Positions 1 to 10,842 of a DNA stretch of 64,000 nucleotides are shown here, piece by piece. Each line of letters opens with the position of its first letter. The first letter of the stretch is position 1. A model generated the notes under the pieces. The model did no database searches, was not told the DNA's origin, and saw only the letters and a list, made by a program, of their open reading frames with translations. A program made the position numbers and the translations under genes. The DNA lies in contig WPIO01000015.1 in assembly GCA_009760855.2 (NCBI GenBank), positions 170,001-234,000 of the forward strand. The letters run 5' to 3'. The DNA comes from Cristatella mucedo (lineage: Eukaryota; Bryozoa; Phylactolaemata; Cristatellidae).

Positions 1-558
1 GTGGCTCGGACAGATGCTGCGGTGCGATTTGGAAGCGTTGAAGACAGGTCTGGGAGCCTGATGAGTTTTGCACCATCAGCAGACGATCGAGTGTACTGGC
101 CAAACGCTCCGAACAAATGGAATAGCTGTAGTCTTAACACTTTGTCACGACTCGACCAAAAAACTGCGAAAGTGCCCCGCCAATGCCATCGCGGGGCCAG
201 AGATTGCCGGCAGAAACTACAGGTAGGCGTTGAGCAGCAGTCATAAGGATGAACTACAAACTTGAAGTGTCTTCTTCTAAGCTCGTTCTCCTTATGCCCT
301 GTCTACCAATGCATGCACAGGGTGACCGGCTCATCGCATCACGAACGTGGGCGGCAAAAATGGAAGGCACTTTCGGCAGCTGTGAACTTTACCTGCAACT
401 ACGTCTTGACGCGCCTCGCGGCGAGAGCAAACAGTATCGGATGATGAAGAGTAACTTTATATAACTCAGAGCGCACCCCTCTGTTTACAAAAGCTTACCG
501 GGACGGACATTTTGAGCCACGGAGCCTTGCCATGAACTGTACCGCGGCTTTGTAATAA
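1..558. other. Upstream flank, nothing recognised
   Basis: No gene, repeat family or splice-supported exon was recognised. The open frames at 1-246 and 249-464 overlap in different frames, lack known motifs and look like chance. Confidence 0.5.
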
Positions 559-585
559 ATGCAAATTAATATAATTAATTTGCAT
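559..585. repeat. Palindrome at the 3' end of a SINE2 copy
   Basis: ATGCAAATTAAT, a 3-bp ATA spacer, then ATTAATTTGCAT: two perfect 12-bp arms. It directly adjoins the tail of the minus-strand SINE2 copy, so it may be an elaborated 3' terminus or a target-site effect. Confidence 0.8.
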
Positions 586-714
586 AGCGCCCCAAGAGAA
601 CTTAATCTCTATTCAGGCGTTTTCCATATGTCTCGGGGCTCGAGCCCGCTACTTCAGCCAAGCATCGGTCGGGGCGAGTACCTTAACCGCTGGACCGAAC
701 CAGCTAGCCGTCGT
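580..714 (-). mobile_element. SINE2 copy (tRNA-derived, LINE A tail)
   Basis: Read on the minus strand: an A-box-like TGGTTCGGTCCAGCGGTTAAGG, a B-box-like GGGCTCGAGCCCC, then the tail with GCGCC...GAGATTAAGTTCTC...GGCGCT. The box spacing and order fit a tRNA-derived head joined to a LINE-like tail. The tRNA-Glu-like A box is suggestive, not proven. It lies back to back with a plus-strand family A tail. Confidence 0.8.
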
Positions 715-721
715 TCATAGT

Positions 722-797
722 TCATGCAAAGCGCCTAGGAAGAGATTGAGTTCTCTGAGGGCGCTTTATCGAGTGCATTATTATTATTATTATTATC
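722..797 (+). mobile_element. LINE family A tail, severely 5' truncated
   Basis: Contains GCGCCTAGGAAGAGATTGAG and TTCTCTGAGGGCGCT followed by (TTA)n. This is the shared 3' hairpin tail of family A; there is no coding part in this copy. Confidence 0.8.
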
Positions 798-1212
798 GAT
801 ACTATCTCCAGTCGGAGTGATCAGCAGCGTCAGAGAGCACGTCGCAGAGTTCCGAATCGATCCGCCGGGATGGTCGCTTCGTGCAAGGGGCCATGAAGAC
901 TAGAGTGACGGGCAGCAGCCGTGGCACGCGGCGAAGCACGCGAAGCATTTCGCGAATCACCCACGAACCCCTGGCAGATTGACTGTCACCCTTTATCTAC
1001 AGATATTTCCCGCTAGCCTCGAGCAGCTTGAATGTCAACCTTCGATTTTACTCTGCATTGATCCTCTTGCATACGCAGAGTCAATATGACTTACTCCTCG
1101 CCGCCGGCTGTACTTAGCCGAGATAGTATCTGACGCTACGCCAAGTGGCTGACGGGGTTTTAACCTATGATCAGAGCCGTTTATAGCAAATTATTGACCA
1201 GCTTACGTTCAC
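798..1212. other. Upstream flank, nothing recognised
   Basis: Ordinary sequence between two retroelement tails. No coding or repeat signal was found. Confidence 0.5.
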
Positions 1213-1370
1213 CTGCCGCGCTGGTTTGCCCCTGCGGTTAAGGTGCTCGCTTTTAATGACTGAAGTCAAGGTGATTTGATGACCAGGGTCGTGGGCTCGA
1301 GCCCCCTGGCAAAAGCGAAGCGCCTGAATAGAGATTCGGCTCTCTTAAGGCGCTATACAAATGAATCGTA
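1213..1370 (+). mobile_element. SINE2 copy
   Basis: Head CTGGTTTGCCCCTGCGGTTA, B box GGTCGTGGGCTCGAGCCCCC, tail GAAGCGCCTGAATAGAGATT through GGCGCTATACAAATGAATC. The distance between A and B boxes is about 25-30 nt longer than in the copy at 10843, so one of the two has an insertion or deletion. Confidence 0.8.
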
Positions 1371-2030
1371 AAGGTCAAATTACTACATTATCACATTATC
1401 ATCAGCATTGTTGCTTTGGAAGTGCTGCCAGGCAAAATTGAGTCATGCAGGTTTCGTGGATAGATTCAGCGTTTACTTGCACTGGCATGATATACGCCGA
1501 AACACATCGTGATTAGGCTGCACGATTTTGACGCGACAAGGAAGCAACGAGCTCGATGCAAAACTAGTTAGCATTGGTTTCTAGCCATGGCAACATGCTT
1601 ATACTCGGGCTTAGTTTGCCATAGTGACAACAACCAGTGGCGGACTCGGAGAGTTTGCCTTACAGCGGGGCAGCCACGTAACCCTCCCTCAATGGCCTGC
1701 GAACCCCCTGCAGTCACCAACGACAAACTTACGTCCTACTTCCACTCGACGAGCAGCCACCGAGTTCGTGTCGAATAAAAACTATGCTTTATTCGTTCAC
1801 TACTTGCGGATCTTACCCCATGATGAAAATCCTGGCTTTGCCTCTTATCGATAAACCACCGGAAGCTGATTCCATTCTCTAATGCAGCACAAGCATTCTG
1901 GCAATATTATAGATTCAGCCAATATTATACATTGCTACATCAACATTTTTAACCCTTTCCCAATTCGAAGCGAGTGCAGCAGTAGCGTGTCGATATTTGC
2001 AGGCCGTAGTAAGCACCCTGACCGCGTCCA
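1371..2030. other. Upstream flank, nothing recognised
   Basis: AT-richer sequence without recognised gene or repeat. Short overlapping frames at 1587-1854 show no family motif. Confidence 0.5.
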
Positions 2031-2830
2031 AGCTTTACAGAAATTGGCCGCTCAGAGCGGCAGTCTAGCACCGTGCTGCAGCACCGGACGGCTGGGGACC
2101 GGGCGGTGGCGCGTTGCGTAGAAAACCGGCGTCGACGCATTTACCCTGCGGAAAATGAGGATCCTGCGGATGAATCTGCCGACGCGAAGACCCCGCCGGC
2201 TTTGCTCTGGCCTTTCTCTCACGAATCCTGCGCAGCCCGCCAGTCGGAAGGGGGCGCGCTTCGACCGTTGCTAAGCGCAGCCGTCGCATCCGCGGGACAT
2301 TCGATCGAGCGGCTGGGCTGGCTGGGCTGGCGGTCGAGTCGCGCGAGCTTAATTACCTCGCCCCGCGCGGTTGTCAGTTTCCTAGTCGATCGGGGGGAGG
2401 AGGAGGAAGAGGAGGATATAGCAGTGGGAGTGGCCATTCCCCTTTTCTCTCTGTCGAACGATAGCAATTATAATAATACGCCTTCGCGGCACCCGGTGCG
2501 CTGCCGGCCGGCTGTCGCCTCGCGCGCGAACAGCAGATAGTTTTCGCTCAGTCTCGCTGCAGAGCGAGCGCCGAGGCCGCTCCCGACGAAGGCGCTGCGG
2601 CGTGGGGAGAGCAGCGCTCCCGCGGACGCCGCGCAGCGCTCCCAAACGACCGAGAGAGGCCGGGTGGAGGCGGTGGCGGTCCGCCGGTGGCGGCGAGACG
2701 CCGATGCGAACTGCGGCCGCTAACGACCGAGAATATGGGTCGCATGTAAATGCAAGGAGCTGGCTCACGCTTGGCGAGGCGTTGATTGGCATTCGCTGAC
2801 CGCATCGCCTGCGGTAAAGAGCGGAGACAG
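2031..2830 (+). promoter_or_regulatory. CpG-dense tract upstream of the gene, candidate promoter
   Basis: This tract is much richer in G, C and CpG than the flanking AT-richer DNA, with many CGC, GCG and CCGCC runs. It lies 0.7 to 1.5 kb upstream of the signal-peptide exon in the same orientation. It contains a GGCTGG/GGGCTGG short tandem at about 2318-2335 and a GGGAGGAGGAGGAAGAGGAGG purine run near 2395. Several overlapping open frames here look like by-products of high GC. A role as promoter or 5' non-coding exon is inference from position and composition only. Confidence 0.35.
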
Positions 2831-3290
2831 CGATATGCGTGCTGAGACGCTGGTGGATCGCGAGCAAGGTGGCCCGATGGGTGGCAAGGTCGCTCGCAGT
2901 CCCTAGCAGCGAAGCACTTCCAGAAGAATTTAGTGTGATAAAATAATAAGCAAGACTCCTTCCAGTAGTGAGATTAAGAGTCCCGCACGGTCGCGGACGC
3001 GCTATAGATTCGCTGAGGAGAATTGAGGAGGCTGCTGCTGCTACTGCTCCAGTACCTTCTCTCCCGAATTGTCGTTTCTGAACGTCAGATCATTTTCGTA
3101 CTTCGGATATGGGTAAGGGTCACGGGAAGAAAGTTCGGCGGTCATCTTAATCTCGCCGTCCTGCTTCTTTCCGGCGTCGATTCACGCTGTCGATACGCGA
3201 CGAACAGAATCGGCGGGTAAAAGCCGGTCTGTGTACATACAATGGCACTACCTTGGCAACGGCGCAAGGCATTCACGCCTTATTACAACT

Positions 3291-3298
3291 TATAAAAG
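3291..3298 (+). promoter_or_regulatory. TATA-like box before exon 1
   Basis: TATAAAAG lies 211 bp before the ATG of exon 1. A start site about 30 bp downstream (near 3320) would place transcription just ahead of the acceptor-like CTTTCTAG at 3372. It could be a core promoter or a chance AT-rich match; no other promoter elements were recognised. Confidence 0.25.
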
Positions 3299-3360
3299 AC
3301 GGTGAATAATAGTGAAATATTAATTTATATAATGTTTTGAACATCATCTGGCTTGAATAC

Positions 3361-3372
3361 TTCTCTTTCTAG
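3361..3372 (+). promoter_or_regulatory. Acceptor-like site in front of exon 1
   Basis: A pyrimidine run TTCTCTTTCTAG lies 129 nt before the ATG. It may be the 3' splice site of a 5' UTR intron (possible donors upstream are GTAAGG near 3113 and GTAAAA near 3216) or, in an animal with spliced leaders, a trans-splice acceptor. The resulting leader would carry a short upstream ORF, ATG at 3407 to TAA at 3425-3427 (six codons), which could dampen translation. Confidence 0.4.
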
Positions 3373-3501
3373 TCCGCTTGTCGGCAGCTGTCTTGCTCGG
3401 CGCCGGATGGGGGTTGCCGGAAACTAATCGCCGCGGGCCAGCTGGCGAGAGCCTTTTGTTCTCCAGTGTAACGCAAGCGGTGTCTCCGCATCGCAGTCGC
3501 T

Positions 3502-3588
3502 ATGCTTGCTCGCGCAACGAGGATACTGGCGCTCGTTCTTAGCGCGACGGCAGGCTGGAGCGTCGCCGATCCGACTCCCTGCCGCACC
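3502..3588 (+). CDS. ELAPOR: ELAPOR-like exon 1: signal peptide
   Basis: Residues 1-29. The exon encodes a classic signal peptide: a basic start (MLARATR), a hydrophobic core ILALVLSATAG, and a plausible cleavage after SVA at residue 22. It ends in PTPCRT at a GTAAGC donor in phase 0. The ATG at 3502 has G at -3 and is preceded by an in-frame TAA at 3469-3471, so it is the first possible start in this frame. Joining to exon 2 gives C-R-T-N-E-L-R-Y-A-Y-T-E-C-D, with the same cysteine spacing as the vertebrate N-terminus, which is the main support for so short an exon. The exon probably begins after the acceptor-like CTTTCTAG ending at 3372, leaving about 129 nt of 5' UTR. Confidence 0.82.
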
Positions 3589-6262
3589 GTAAGCTCCCCG
3601 CGCTCTGGCAGCGCTCGTATGGCAGCGCGATCGCGCCTTCGCGACGCGGGTGCTCTAACGGCGAAGCTGGTACTCTAGCGCTAGTTTATTACAACGTGGC
3701 AGATGGCCGGCTGCGTTTTGGCGCGCCGGCTGCAACGCGTCATTTTGGCAAACGAGACCCGACACCGCGTCCACTTGTACGCCGGGCTCTTCTAAGCAAG
3801 CTTAGCACGGACAGCAACAACACGCTTCGCGTTTGCTGAGGGTGTTGGCGCAGAATGGGACTAGTGCGTGCGTGCGTGCGTGTGTGCGTCGGTCAGCGAG
3901 AGGCAGCGGTGCTGGAGAGGCAGCGGCTTCGGCTGAGAGCGCTCGTAAATGCGGGAGCACGTGGGACGTACCGGTAGATTTCTGCGACCGAAACAGCGCA
4001 CGCGGGGAGGGATTGCGCGCGTGTGCGCTTTCATCTAAAGCTGACCAGAAATTGACGACGTTAAAAAATGTCGGCTTATCCCGCTGTGCAGAAAATACGT
4101 GTGTGGCGACGCCGATGTCGAGAGCAGCCGGGTCTTATGCGAGTTTGCGAAATTCTCGCGCACGAGTTTCGCTCGCCCTGCACCAAAAAGATTGTGCGAG
4201 TAGATGCATGAACGTGCCATACGAAAACCTGAATTAAAAACGAAAGGTACGTAACCTATAGTAAAATCGTGTTATAATATCAGGAGGCAGCTGACACATA
4301 CGATGCACGTATTTGAGTATCGTCTAACTCAGCTTATCATAAGCTGCAGAGAGGCTTAATTGCTGAGATTTGTTTTTGCAATGGGCAGCCCAGGTGTCGT
4401 GCAATGTTTGCTCGCGGGTGGGTATGCCTGCGGAGCAGCTCTTATGAGTTGTCTGAACAGTGACCAGTTGTGATCATGCGTCGGTTCGATGGGTGGCTCG
4501 CGAGGACAACGGAGCCCGGAGCCGGGCTTCTGGCTGCATGATCTTGCCAGTAAGGGCATTGTGCCAGCACATCTCGCTGACAGGTATTCTGCTACTATGT
4601 GTGTCACGCGTGGTAATGTTTGCATGCGAAGCCGTTAGGCTCGACAGTTAGGAAGGCTGGGCTGAGTGCACGCTGTGCTGACTTAACAGCTGTAGCCTGT
4701 CAGTGTGACGAAAAAGAATTTTTTTGAAATCAGGTCATAACTCTGCGAAAAGAGCGGACAGCTCTACCGGTGGCAAATAAGTCTGCTTTGAATCGAGTGC
4801 ACCAAACCCGTCCCGCTGGCCTTTTTTGAAGCACATTCACCGTCCACTCTCAGTTGTTCAGAGAGCTGTCGTTTAGTGCTAGTTTTGCCCTTAGCCCTTC
4901 TCGAGGCAAGCACATGTCACGTGACTGCACATGGCACGGGGTGCGCACCAAGATCAGCCCAGAAGATTCGGTTGAAATCGCTTCGCGCCATCGTGGCGAT
5001 CAGGCTGCTGGTGTCTGCCCGCGGCTGCTGCTCGGCTCGCTCAGCTCATGCTCTTGTCTCGGACGGACGATCAAAGATGCCTTTGATCGTCGTGTCAGAG
5101 CTTATGCATGGACTGCTCATATTCAGCAAGGTGAGATGAAAGCCTGCGATGGGCAATCCTTGCCCTAAGATCTAGACTGCTTTGTCAGAGCAGGTAGGCT
5201 GTACACGGGACCATCCAGACCCCTGGGAATGGCAGGCTCTTCTGGGCAGTGGCTGCCCTCGGTGTGATCTGTGGGCAGTGGCTGCACGTGTCAGGGTGTA
5301 GCTGATGGTCGAACAAAAGCTGGCAAGCTAGACAAAAAAAAAGGTGAGACCTCAAATTAAAAGAAGCAAAATCCGAGAGGAAAGACCCAGAGCAGGTGGG
5401 GGAGTATGTAAGCAGCATGAAAGGATACCTTGCGAGCTGTGACTTGCTTGACGTTCGTTAGCCGGTTTTTGTTGTTCCCTTTTCCCCTTTGTTTGCAGAC
5501 ATCGAAGCCCCTGGACGGCCTCTCTAGGGCTATCCCGTAATACACAAGCGCCCAGAGTTGCGGCTGCGACTGCCGGTGCTACCGCATGAGGCGCTTGCGT
5601 CGAGCACTGACGTCACGAACGTGCTGCTCCGCCGCCAGGCTCGAACGCGGGACAGCGCGTATGTGCACACGCCCTGCACAGAATTCACAGCACAGGCGCA
5701 TTACGTGCATTACGTGCAGCTCGAAGTAGAAAAATGCCCCCCCCCCCAGCTGCCTGGCGGCTGCAACCAGCGCAGCTATAAATGCCGTGCTCTTAACCAC
5801 ATGACCTACGCCACAGCAGCTGCCACACCATCGTAGCTGGTCCCGTGCCGGTCACGTGTCCGCGACCAGTCTGACCGTGAGCTGGCATTCGGCAGCTGGC
5901 ATTTGGCAGGTAGCCCGGTCCTTGTTCCTGCGTCAGCTATAGCTCGTGCATTCCGTGAGATACCTGCACTCGTCCTCGGCTCTGTCCGCCCCTCGGCTTG
6001 TCGACTGGCTAATGTGTCACGGGGTTATATACCATCGCTGGCTTAACATTGAGACTCGCATTCGGACAACCCCAAAACTCATGCTTCGTCCGAGCGCTGC
6101 TATGTCCACGCTGCTGCTAAGCTTGCTTGGCATGCGGGATGCTAGCCATCGCCGCTTGGCGCTGACTCGCACGCTACTCGACTGCATCCGGCTGGATGCT
6201 GCCGAGCCTGTGGTCGGATGTGTGCGCACGCGCAGTTGAGCAGCCTGTCGTGCCCGTTGTAG
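3589..6262 (+). other. Intron 1
   Basis: The donor is GTAAGC. The first 450 bp stay CpG-rich. No LINE or SINE was recognised. Open frames at 3833-4237, 4854-5168 and 5558-5836 have no family motifs and lie inside the intron. A C-run is at 5742-5751. Confidence 0.6.
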
Positions 6263-6377
6263 AACGAGCTGCGTTACGCCTACACCGAGTGCGACAGCTC
6301 CGGAGGAAGGTGGAGGGTCGCCTTGCCGCTGGCAGGCACCTGTCAGCTTCCGGCTCCGGTGAAGGGCAAGCCGTGCT
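6263..6377 (+). CDS. ELAPOR: ELAPOR-like exon 2: N-terminal cysteine segment
   Basis: Residues 30-67 plus one base. The acceptor is CGTTGTAG and the donor GTGAGA, entering in phase 0 and leaving in phase 1. The motifs YAYTECDSSGGRWRV, then PLAGTC and PVKGKPC, match the diagnostic ELAPOR start (YxYTxCDxxGxRWRVxxP, followed by two cysteines at family spacing). The last base T joins CC of exon 3 to give Ser, so the junction reads KPCSFSC as in vertebrate members. This segment is extracellular or lumenal. The open stretch in this frame is short, so the call rests on the motif match and the phase agreement on both sides. Confidence 0.9.
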
Positions 6378-7457
6378 GTGAGAGCCTTCGCTAGCAAAGC
6401 TATCGTCTGCTGCTCGCTGCTGCAAGCGGCTTCGAGACGCCACTGCTCGAATCCCCTACTCACTGCTTAGTTCTCCGAGTGGGCAAGCCTTACCCCCCCC
6501 CCGAGTTCTGAGACGTCAGCATTGGCCGACTGCTGCTGACGTCGTGCCCCAGTGCAAGCTGGGTCTCCAGTGAGCCGGCATCGGGCTGGATGCTAGCTCG
6601 CTAAGGCTGCGCCATGTTGAGCTGGCCCACTCTGCGTCGACGTCGGCAGGCGGCAGCATGCCACATTCGTTGTGCCAGCCTGAAGTAGCAGCCCAGCCAT
6701 GTCGTCGGCCGATTGCCGTCGGACAGTGGGGACAGCGTCATTAATCGAGTGACCATATCGGCCCACAATTAAGGTGCTGTCACTGCCGATACAGCACCTT
6801 AATTAAGAAGCGATCCCCTGCATCCCGTGCCATTGCCAGTGCTTTTGGCCTTTTTCACGAGACACAGCTACTGTGCACCACTCTGCACGCGATCTCTTTG
6901 TACAGATTGTCTTTTTAATGTGCCCTCTGCGCTCTGTTTCGCGTACTTCGACCTGCTTGCATTAAATTCGTTTATGCCTATGGGAGGCGTGAAGGCCGTG
7001 AGTGGCTCTTCCACTGCTATGCAAATGATGCTGTTGAATCAGCTGACCTTGCTCAGCCAATTCACTTCACAGTCAGTATCATTACCAACTGCACGAGGGC
7101 TGCTGCTTTGCGGTGGCCACCCACAACTCCTTCTGGGAATCGGATGGATGTCGAGTGATTGCACCGTCAGGCGGGCTCCTTTAAGCAGGAAGCTTTGAGG
7201 CCTTCGTTGGAATCATCGGTGCCCAGCTAGCAGACGGCTCACGTGGTTGGGCAGACCTTGGCCATCGCTATTGTCTTCTCTAGGGTGGCTCGAGGGCTGA
7301 CAGGCTGCTCGTTAATGCTAATCGTCGTCTGTCTACGACAGTTTGCCCAACTAGTGACTATTGCTGCTAGCATTGCCTCCAGCTTTTGGTGGGCTCCTGC
7401 TGCTTGGCGCGTCGGCTCTGCTTCACGACTCGGCGATCGCACTGCCGTGTGTTTCAG
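6378..7457 (+). other. Intron 2
   Basis: The donor is GTGAGA. It contains a degraded SINE1 tail at 6987-7046. The frame at 6827-7198 runs across that remnant and is not credible as a gene. Confidence 0.6.
6987..7046 (+). mobile_element. SINE1 tail remnant
   Basis: GTGAAGGCCGTGAGTGGCTCTT, then CTGTTGAATCAGCTGAC, matches the SINE1 3' part (GATAGCCGTAAAGGCTCTTC, then GGCTGTTAAATCAGCTAG). The tRNA-like head is absent. Confidence 0.5.
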
Positions 7458-7647
7458 CCTTTAGCTGTGCGCCCGGAATGTACCTGGACATGGACGGCGA
7501 CCAGGAGTGTCACCCATGTCCTGCCGGCACGTTCTCGCTCGGCGGCTCGGCTCGCTTCGAGCGCTGGGACGGCGTGCCTGCCGGCTTCGAAACGACCAGT
7601 GGAGAGAACGTTCTGCGCACCGTCGGGGTCTCCTACAACTGCTCCAG
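7458..7647 (+). CDS. ELAPOR: ELAPOR-like exon 3: first GCC2/GCC3 cysteine repeat
   Basis: Residues 68-130 and two bases. The acceptor is GTGTTTCAG and the donor GTACCT (phase 1 in, phase 2 out). It encodes FSCAPGMYLDM, then CHPCPAGTFSLGG and RFERWDGVPAGF: a GCC2/GCC3-type CxxCPxGTxS repeat followed by the conserved aromatic/acidic W-D/E-x-x-P-x-G-F segment. It ends at YNCS, a predicted N-glycosylation sequon that is also present at this point in vertebrate ELAPOR proteins. Exon GC is high compared with the flanking introns. No competing frame carries recognisable motifs. Confidence 0.95.
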
Positions 7648-9312
7648 GTACCTTCGCCGGCGCACGGTGGGGAGGGCATTTCGCATGAGTTTGAAGCACG
7701 AGCTGCCACTCAATGCAGAACCAGCGCAATCGTGGTGGCGTCTTTTGCCATAGCAGCTAGTTGACATCGCCGGGATTTGTTTTGAACCACTCATGGGGGA
7801 CCCTGGGGCTGCTTAAGAGTAAGCTTATCGGAAGCTGCCATCGAGTGCTGAAAAACTGTCCTCGCCTGGCCTGCGTTTAAGTGAATGCAGTCGGCGTGAG
7901 TGAGTGAATGTGAGAGTACTTGAGTGTGTGAGGCACTGATAGAGATGTGGGTGTGCCTGCACACGTGCTTGTGCATTCACACGCACAGAATGAGCGAGTG
8001 AGAGTATTAATACATTTGATAAAGCACCCTCGGCGAACTCAATCTCTTTCTAGGCGCTTTACAATTGCTGCAAAGGAAGCACGATCAGATGGTTAGTGAT
8101 AGCATGCTCAATAAACAACAAGAATAATATGGTTAGGGGTGACATGTACAGAATCAGCATGCAAATATGATTAGTGGCAGCATGCAACAGTGTCAGCACC
8201 CAATAGCACATAAAGCACAAATCACAGGGACCCACTAAATGCTGTCATAATTAGATGCGTTTTAGTTTCTTTTTAAATGTGGACACGTCAGGAGATGTCA
8301 TGACACAGGTCGGGAGTAAGTTCCAAGCTTTGGGAGCCTACGAACTAAAGGCATGGTCTCCAAAGGATTTGAGGTTTGTACGAGGTATAGTTAAACAATT
8401 AGATTCTGAAAAGTGAGCGGTATGATACTTAGCTAGGTTGGGGAGTAGATCTGATAGGTAGGCTGGAGCCAAAGAATGAAGGGATGTGAAAGCAAGTGAT
8501 AAAACCTTGAATTCGATGCTTGCTTGACTGGTAACCAGTACAGATCGGCGAGAAGTAGTTCGATGCGGCCACACTGTGACGCTCACGACAGACAAGCCTA
8601 GCTGCAGAGTTTTTAACCAGCTGTAAGCGCCTGAGTGCACAGGCCGGTAGACCAGTAAGCAGTGAGTTACAGAAGTCAAGACGGGATGTCACAAATGCAT
8701 GGTGTGTGTTTGGAGGCTGAGCATGAAGGTTTATTTAGGAACCGACGTCGGTCCTTGGTCTTGGGCCAGGAGTAAGGTAAGTTACACGACTCACGACCCA
8801 GATCTCACGTTTGAATCCTGCCTGTCCAGCACTGTATGGGTCACTGCAAGTGGGAGCGGTGATAGAAGTAGGAACTCCAGCAGCAGTGGCGGTGGCAACA
8901 GCAGCACAGCCAAGCTTTCGGCAGAAGCAGCAACAGACGAAGCAGCAGCAGCAGCAGTGCAAGTAGTAGCCGAGGCAGCATGCTCACAATTGGCTTTATC
9001 AACGCTAGTGCTGGCTCTAAGGATGCCGGCACTCAAGGCAGCCGAGGATTGATTAAAATTCAAGTCCAACCTGGACTTACCCAGGGTTCGTGGTCAATGA
9101 ATGGGGTTGAGGGCTGAGGGCTGCCGAGCTTTTTAGGTCGATCCTCCAGCTGCCTCAACTCCTGGGGCCATTCAAAGGGGAGCACGGGTACCCCCCCCCC
9201 GACCAATACGCTGCATGCCCAGGCGTGCCCAGCACTTGCTTGGCTCGCCTAGTTTCGGTCTGCGCCGGGCCGAGCCGCGATGGCACGTGACCGGCTGCCT
9301 ACCGCTCTGCAG
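7648..9312 (+). other. Intron 3
   Basis: The donor GTACCT is weak. It holds the minus-strand LINE A fragment at 8004-8698. A B-box-like CACGTTTGAATCCTGCC at about 8808 may be a decayed SINE. An AGC-rich patch at 8875-8965 accounts for the overlapping low-complexity frames there. Confidence 0.6.
8004..8698 (-). mobile_element. LINE family A, 5' truncated, minus strand
   Basis: On the minus strand it encodes VTSRLDFCNSLLTGLPACA and LQLVKNSAARLVCR, then, after a frameshift, LHSLAPAYLSDLLPN, NLKSFGDHAFSS and a 3' UTR ending in the hairpin tail at 8012-8050. These are the C-terminal reverse-transcriptase-associated motifs of CR1/Rex1-type non-LTR elements. It is dead: a frameshift splits the frame and all upstream domains are gone. 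Confidence 0.9.
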
Positions 9313-9460
9313 GTCGCGATGGGAGCCGCGTGGTGACCGGCTGCTCGCCGTCACCGGACCGTGCGTGACCACGCTGTCGTACAGCGTCAAGCTCGTGGCG
9401 GACGGTATCGTGAGCTTCGAGTATCAGGCTGCCGACCCGTCGAGCTTGCTTCAGTTCAAG
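9313..9460 (+). CDS. ELAPOR: ELAPOR-like exon 4
   Basis: Residues 131-180. The acceptor is CTCTGCAG and the donor GTGAGC (phase 2 in, phase 0 out). It encodes SRWEPRGD, a cysteine in TGPC, then YSVKLVADGIVSFEYQAAD and LLQFK. The order W-x-P-R-G-D, C, tyrosine-rich strand, G-x-V-x-F-E-Y matches the beta-rich segment after the first cysteine repeat in ELAPOR. The first base completes the Arg codon left by exon 3. The intron that follows, 11.3 kb, is the longest in the window. Confidence 0.95.
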
Positions 9461-10461
9461 GTGAGCGTAGTAGCGCGAGCTAGGAAAGTGTCCGATTCGA
9501 AAGGATTCTTCGGCAGCCATCTTTAGATCTTGACCCAGTACGCCTCTGCCTCGTTTTTCATCTGGCATTAGTTTGTGCGTAATTCAGGGTCCATGACCTG
9601 GGAAGAGGGGCCGGGCTGGGCCGGTGGGACTAAATGTCTCATTAGCTCGCGTGCCGTGCGGGTGGGGGGGGCAATTTCGGTGATTCGAAGCTGGATCCTA
9701 GCAGCTGCAATCCTGCGCCCACTGTGGCTGCTAATAAGTACTGGAGCTGTCTTACAAGCTAGTGCTCCATATCAGACGAGCCTATTGCTGGAAGACTACT
9801 ATTGATCGGGCCGTGTTGATGGCGTGCCACCGCTGGTGCCAATGGAATAGGCCCGGCTTCAGTTTGCATACGATAAGTATGGCCTCGACCTCGTGTAGCC
9901 GTCCTCCTGTGCAGGATTGGCGTACTCATGGGCGGTGCCCGGTCTGGGACTTGGTTCCATGCACGACATACGTCTGGGTTTACTTGCTGTGACATTGCTG
10001 TGACTCATGCATTGACCGAAATCTTTGTTTCTTCAGCTCATTAGGCCCTCTTGGCACGTGACTCATTACAATCACACTGAGCAGCCACGACATGCACACA
10101 ATGCTACAACGGCATACATACACAAAGGTGCTAGTTGCATGAGAGTGAGAGCAGTGACGCCGCACCAGCAGTGAAGTCATGTGCCTGGAACCTCTTGCAT
10201 GACCAAGCCGCGATCTGGGATATGTGCAAACAAAGCATCTGCCGTCTGGAATGGCCAAGCAGGATGCCTAGCACGAGTTCCTTGGCTGTCTGCTGAGCAA
10301 ATGACAGGTCCTGCTTGTCGTGTGGTGCCTTCTGGTAGCCAAGCTAAGTGTATGCATACGTAAGAACCCGGGTGTCGGCCAACCATATCAAAGTTAAGCA
10401 ATAGCTGCAACCGAACTTCTTCTCACAGAGCACACAGCGCTTATGCTGTTGCTTGCTGCAG

Positions 10462-10740
10462 TTAATATTAATATTATTATAACATGATAAAGTGCTCAGA
10501 GAACACAATCTCTTTCTAGGGGCTTAACAATTGCTGCAAAGGAAGCACGACCGAATGGTTAGTGGTAAACATGCTCAATACACATCTATAATAACATGGT
10601 TAAGGGTGACATACATAGGGTCAGCATGCAAGTATGGTTAGTGGCAGCATGCAACAGTGTCAGCACGCATAGGCGCATAAAGGACGAATCATGAGGACCC
10701 ACTAAATGCTGTCATAAATAGATGTGTTGCTTAGTTAAAC
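10462..10740 (-). mobile_element. LINE family A 3' UTR fragment
   Basis: Minus-strand copy of the 3' UTR and tail only: the (TTA)-rich end at 10462-10485, the hairpin segment, then UTR sequence containing GTGGCAGCATGCAACAGTGTC as in 8164-8195. There is no coding part. Confidence 0.85.
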
Positions 10741-10842
10741 TGCTGTTGCTATGTCTGGTGGTCGGCTCATCAGCAGCTGAGCCTCCATCCATTGGTCGCG
10801 ACCTCAACGCTCAGTTTCAGTTGTGCTTATCTTATTTAGGTG

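Larger units (their letters stand above)
2831..3372. other. Region between CpG tract and exon 1
   Basis: No coding signal. It holds the TATA-like box and the acceptor-like site described separately, and two donor-like GTAAGG and GTAAAA sites near 3113 and 3216 that could end a non-coding first exon. Confidence 0.4.

Noticed and set aside
2073-2540. 155-codon ORF in the CpG-dense tract as a first coding exon
   Set aside because: Other frames here are equally open owing to GC content, and exon 1 has an in-frame stop before its own ATG, so this ORF cannot be joined as the N-terminus.
5630-5835. Possible tRNA-like gene on the minus strand (A-box-like GGCGTAGGTCATGTGGTTAAG and B-box-like GCGTTCGAGCC)
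   Set aside because: The boxes are about 150 bp apart, too far for a tRNA or simple SINE, and no tail of SINE1 or SINE2 follows.
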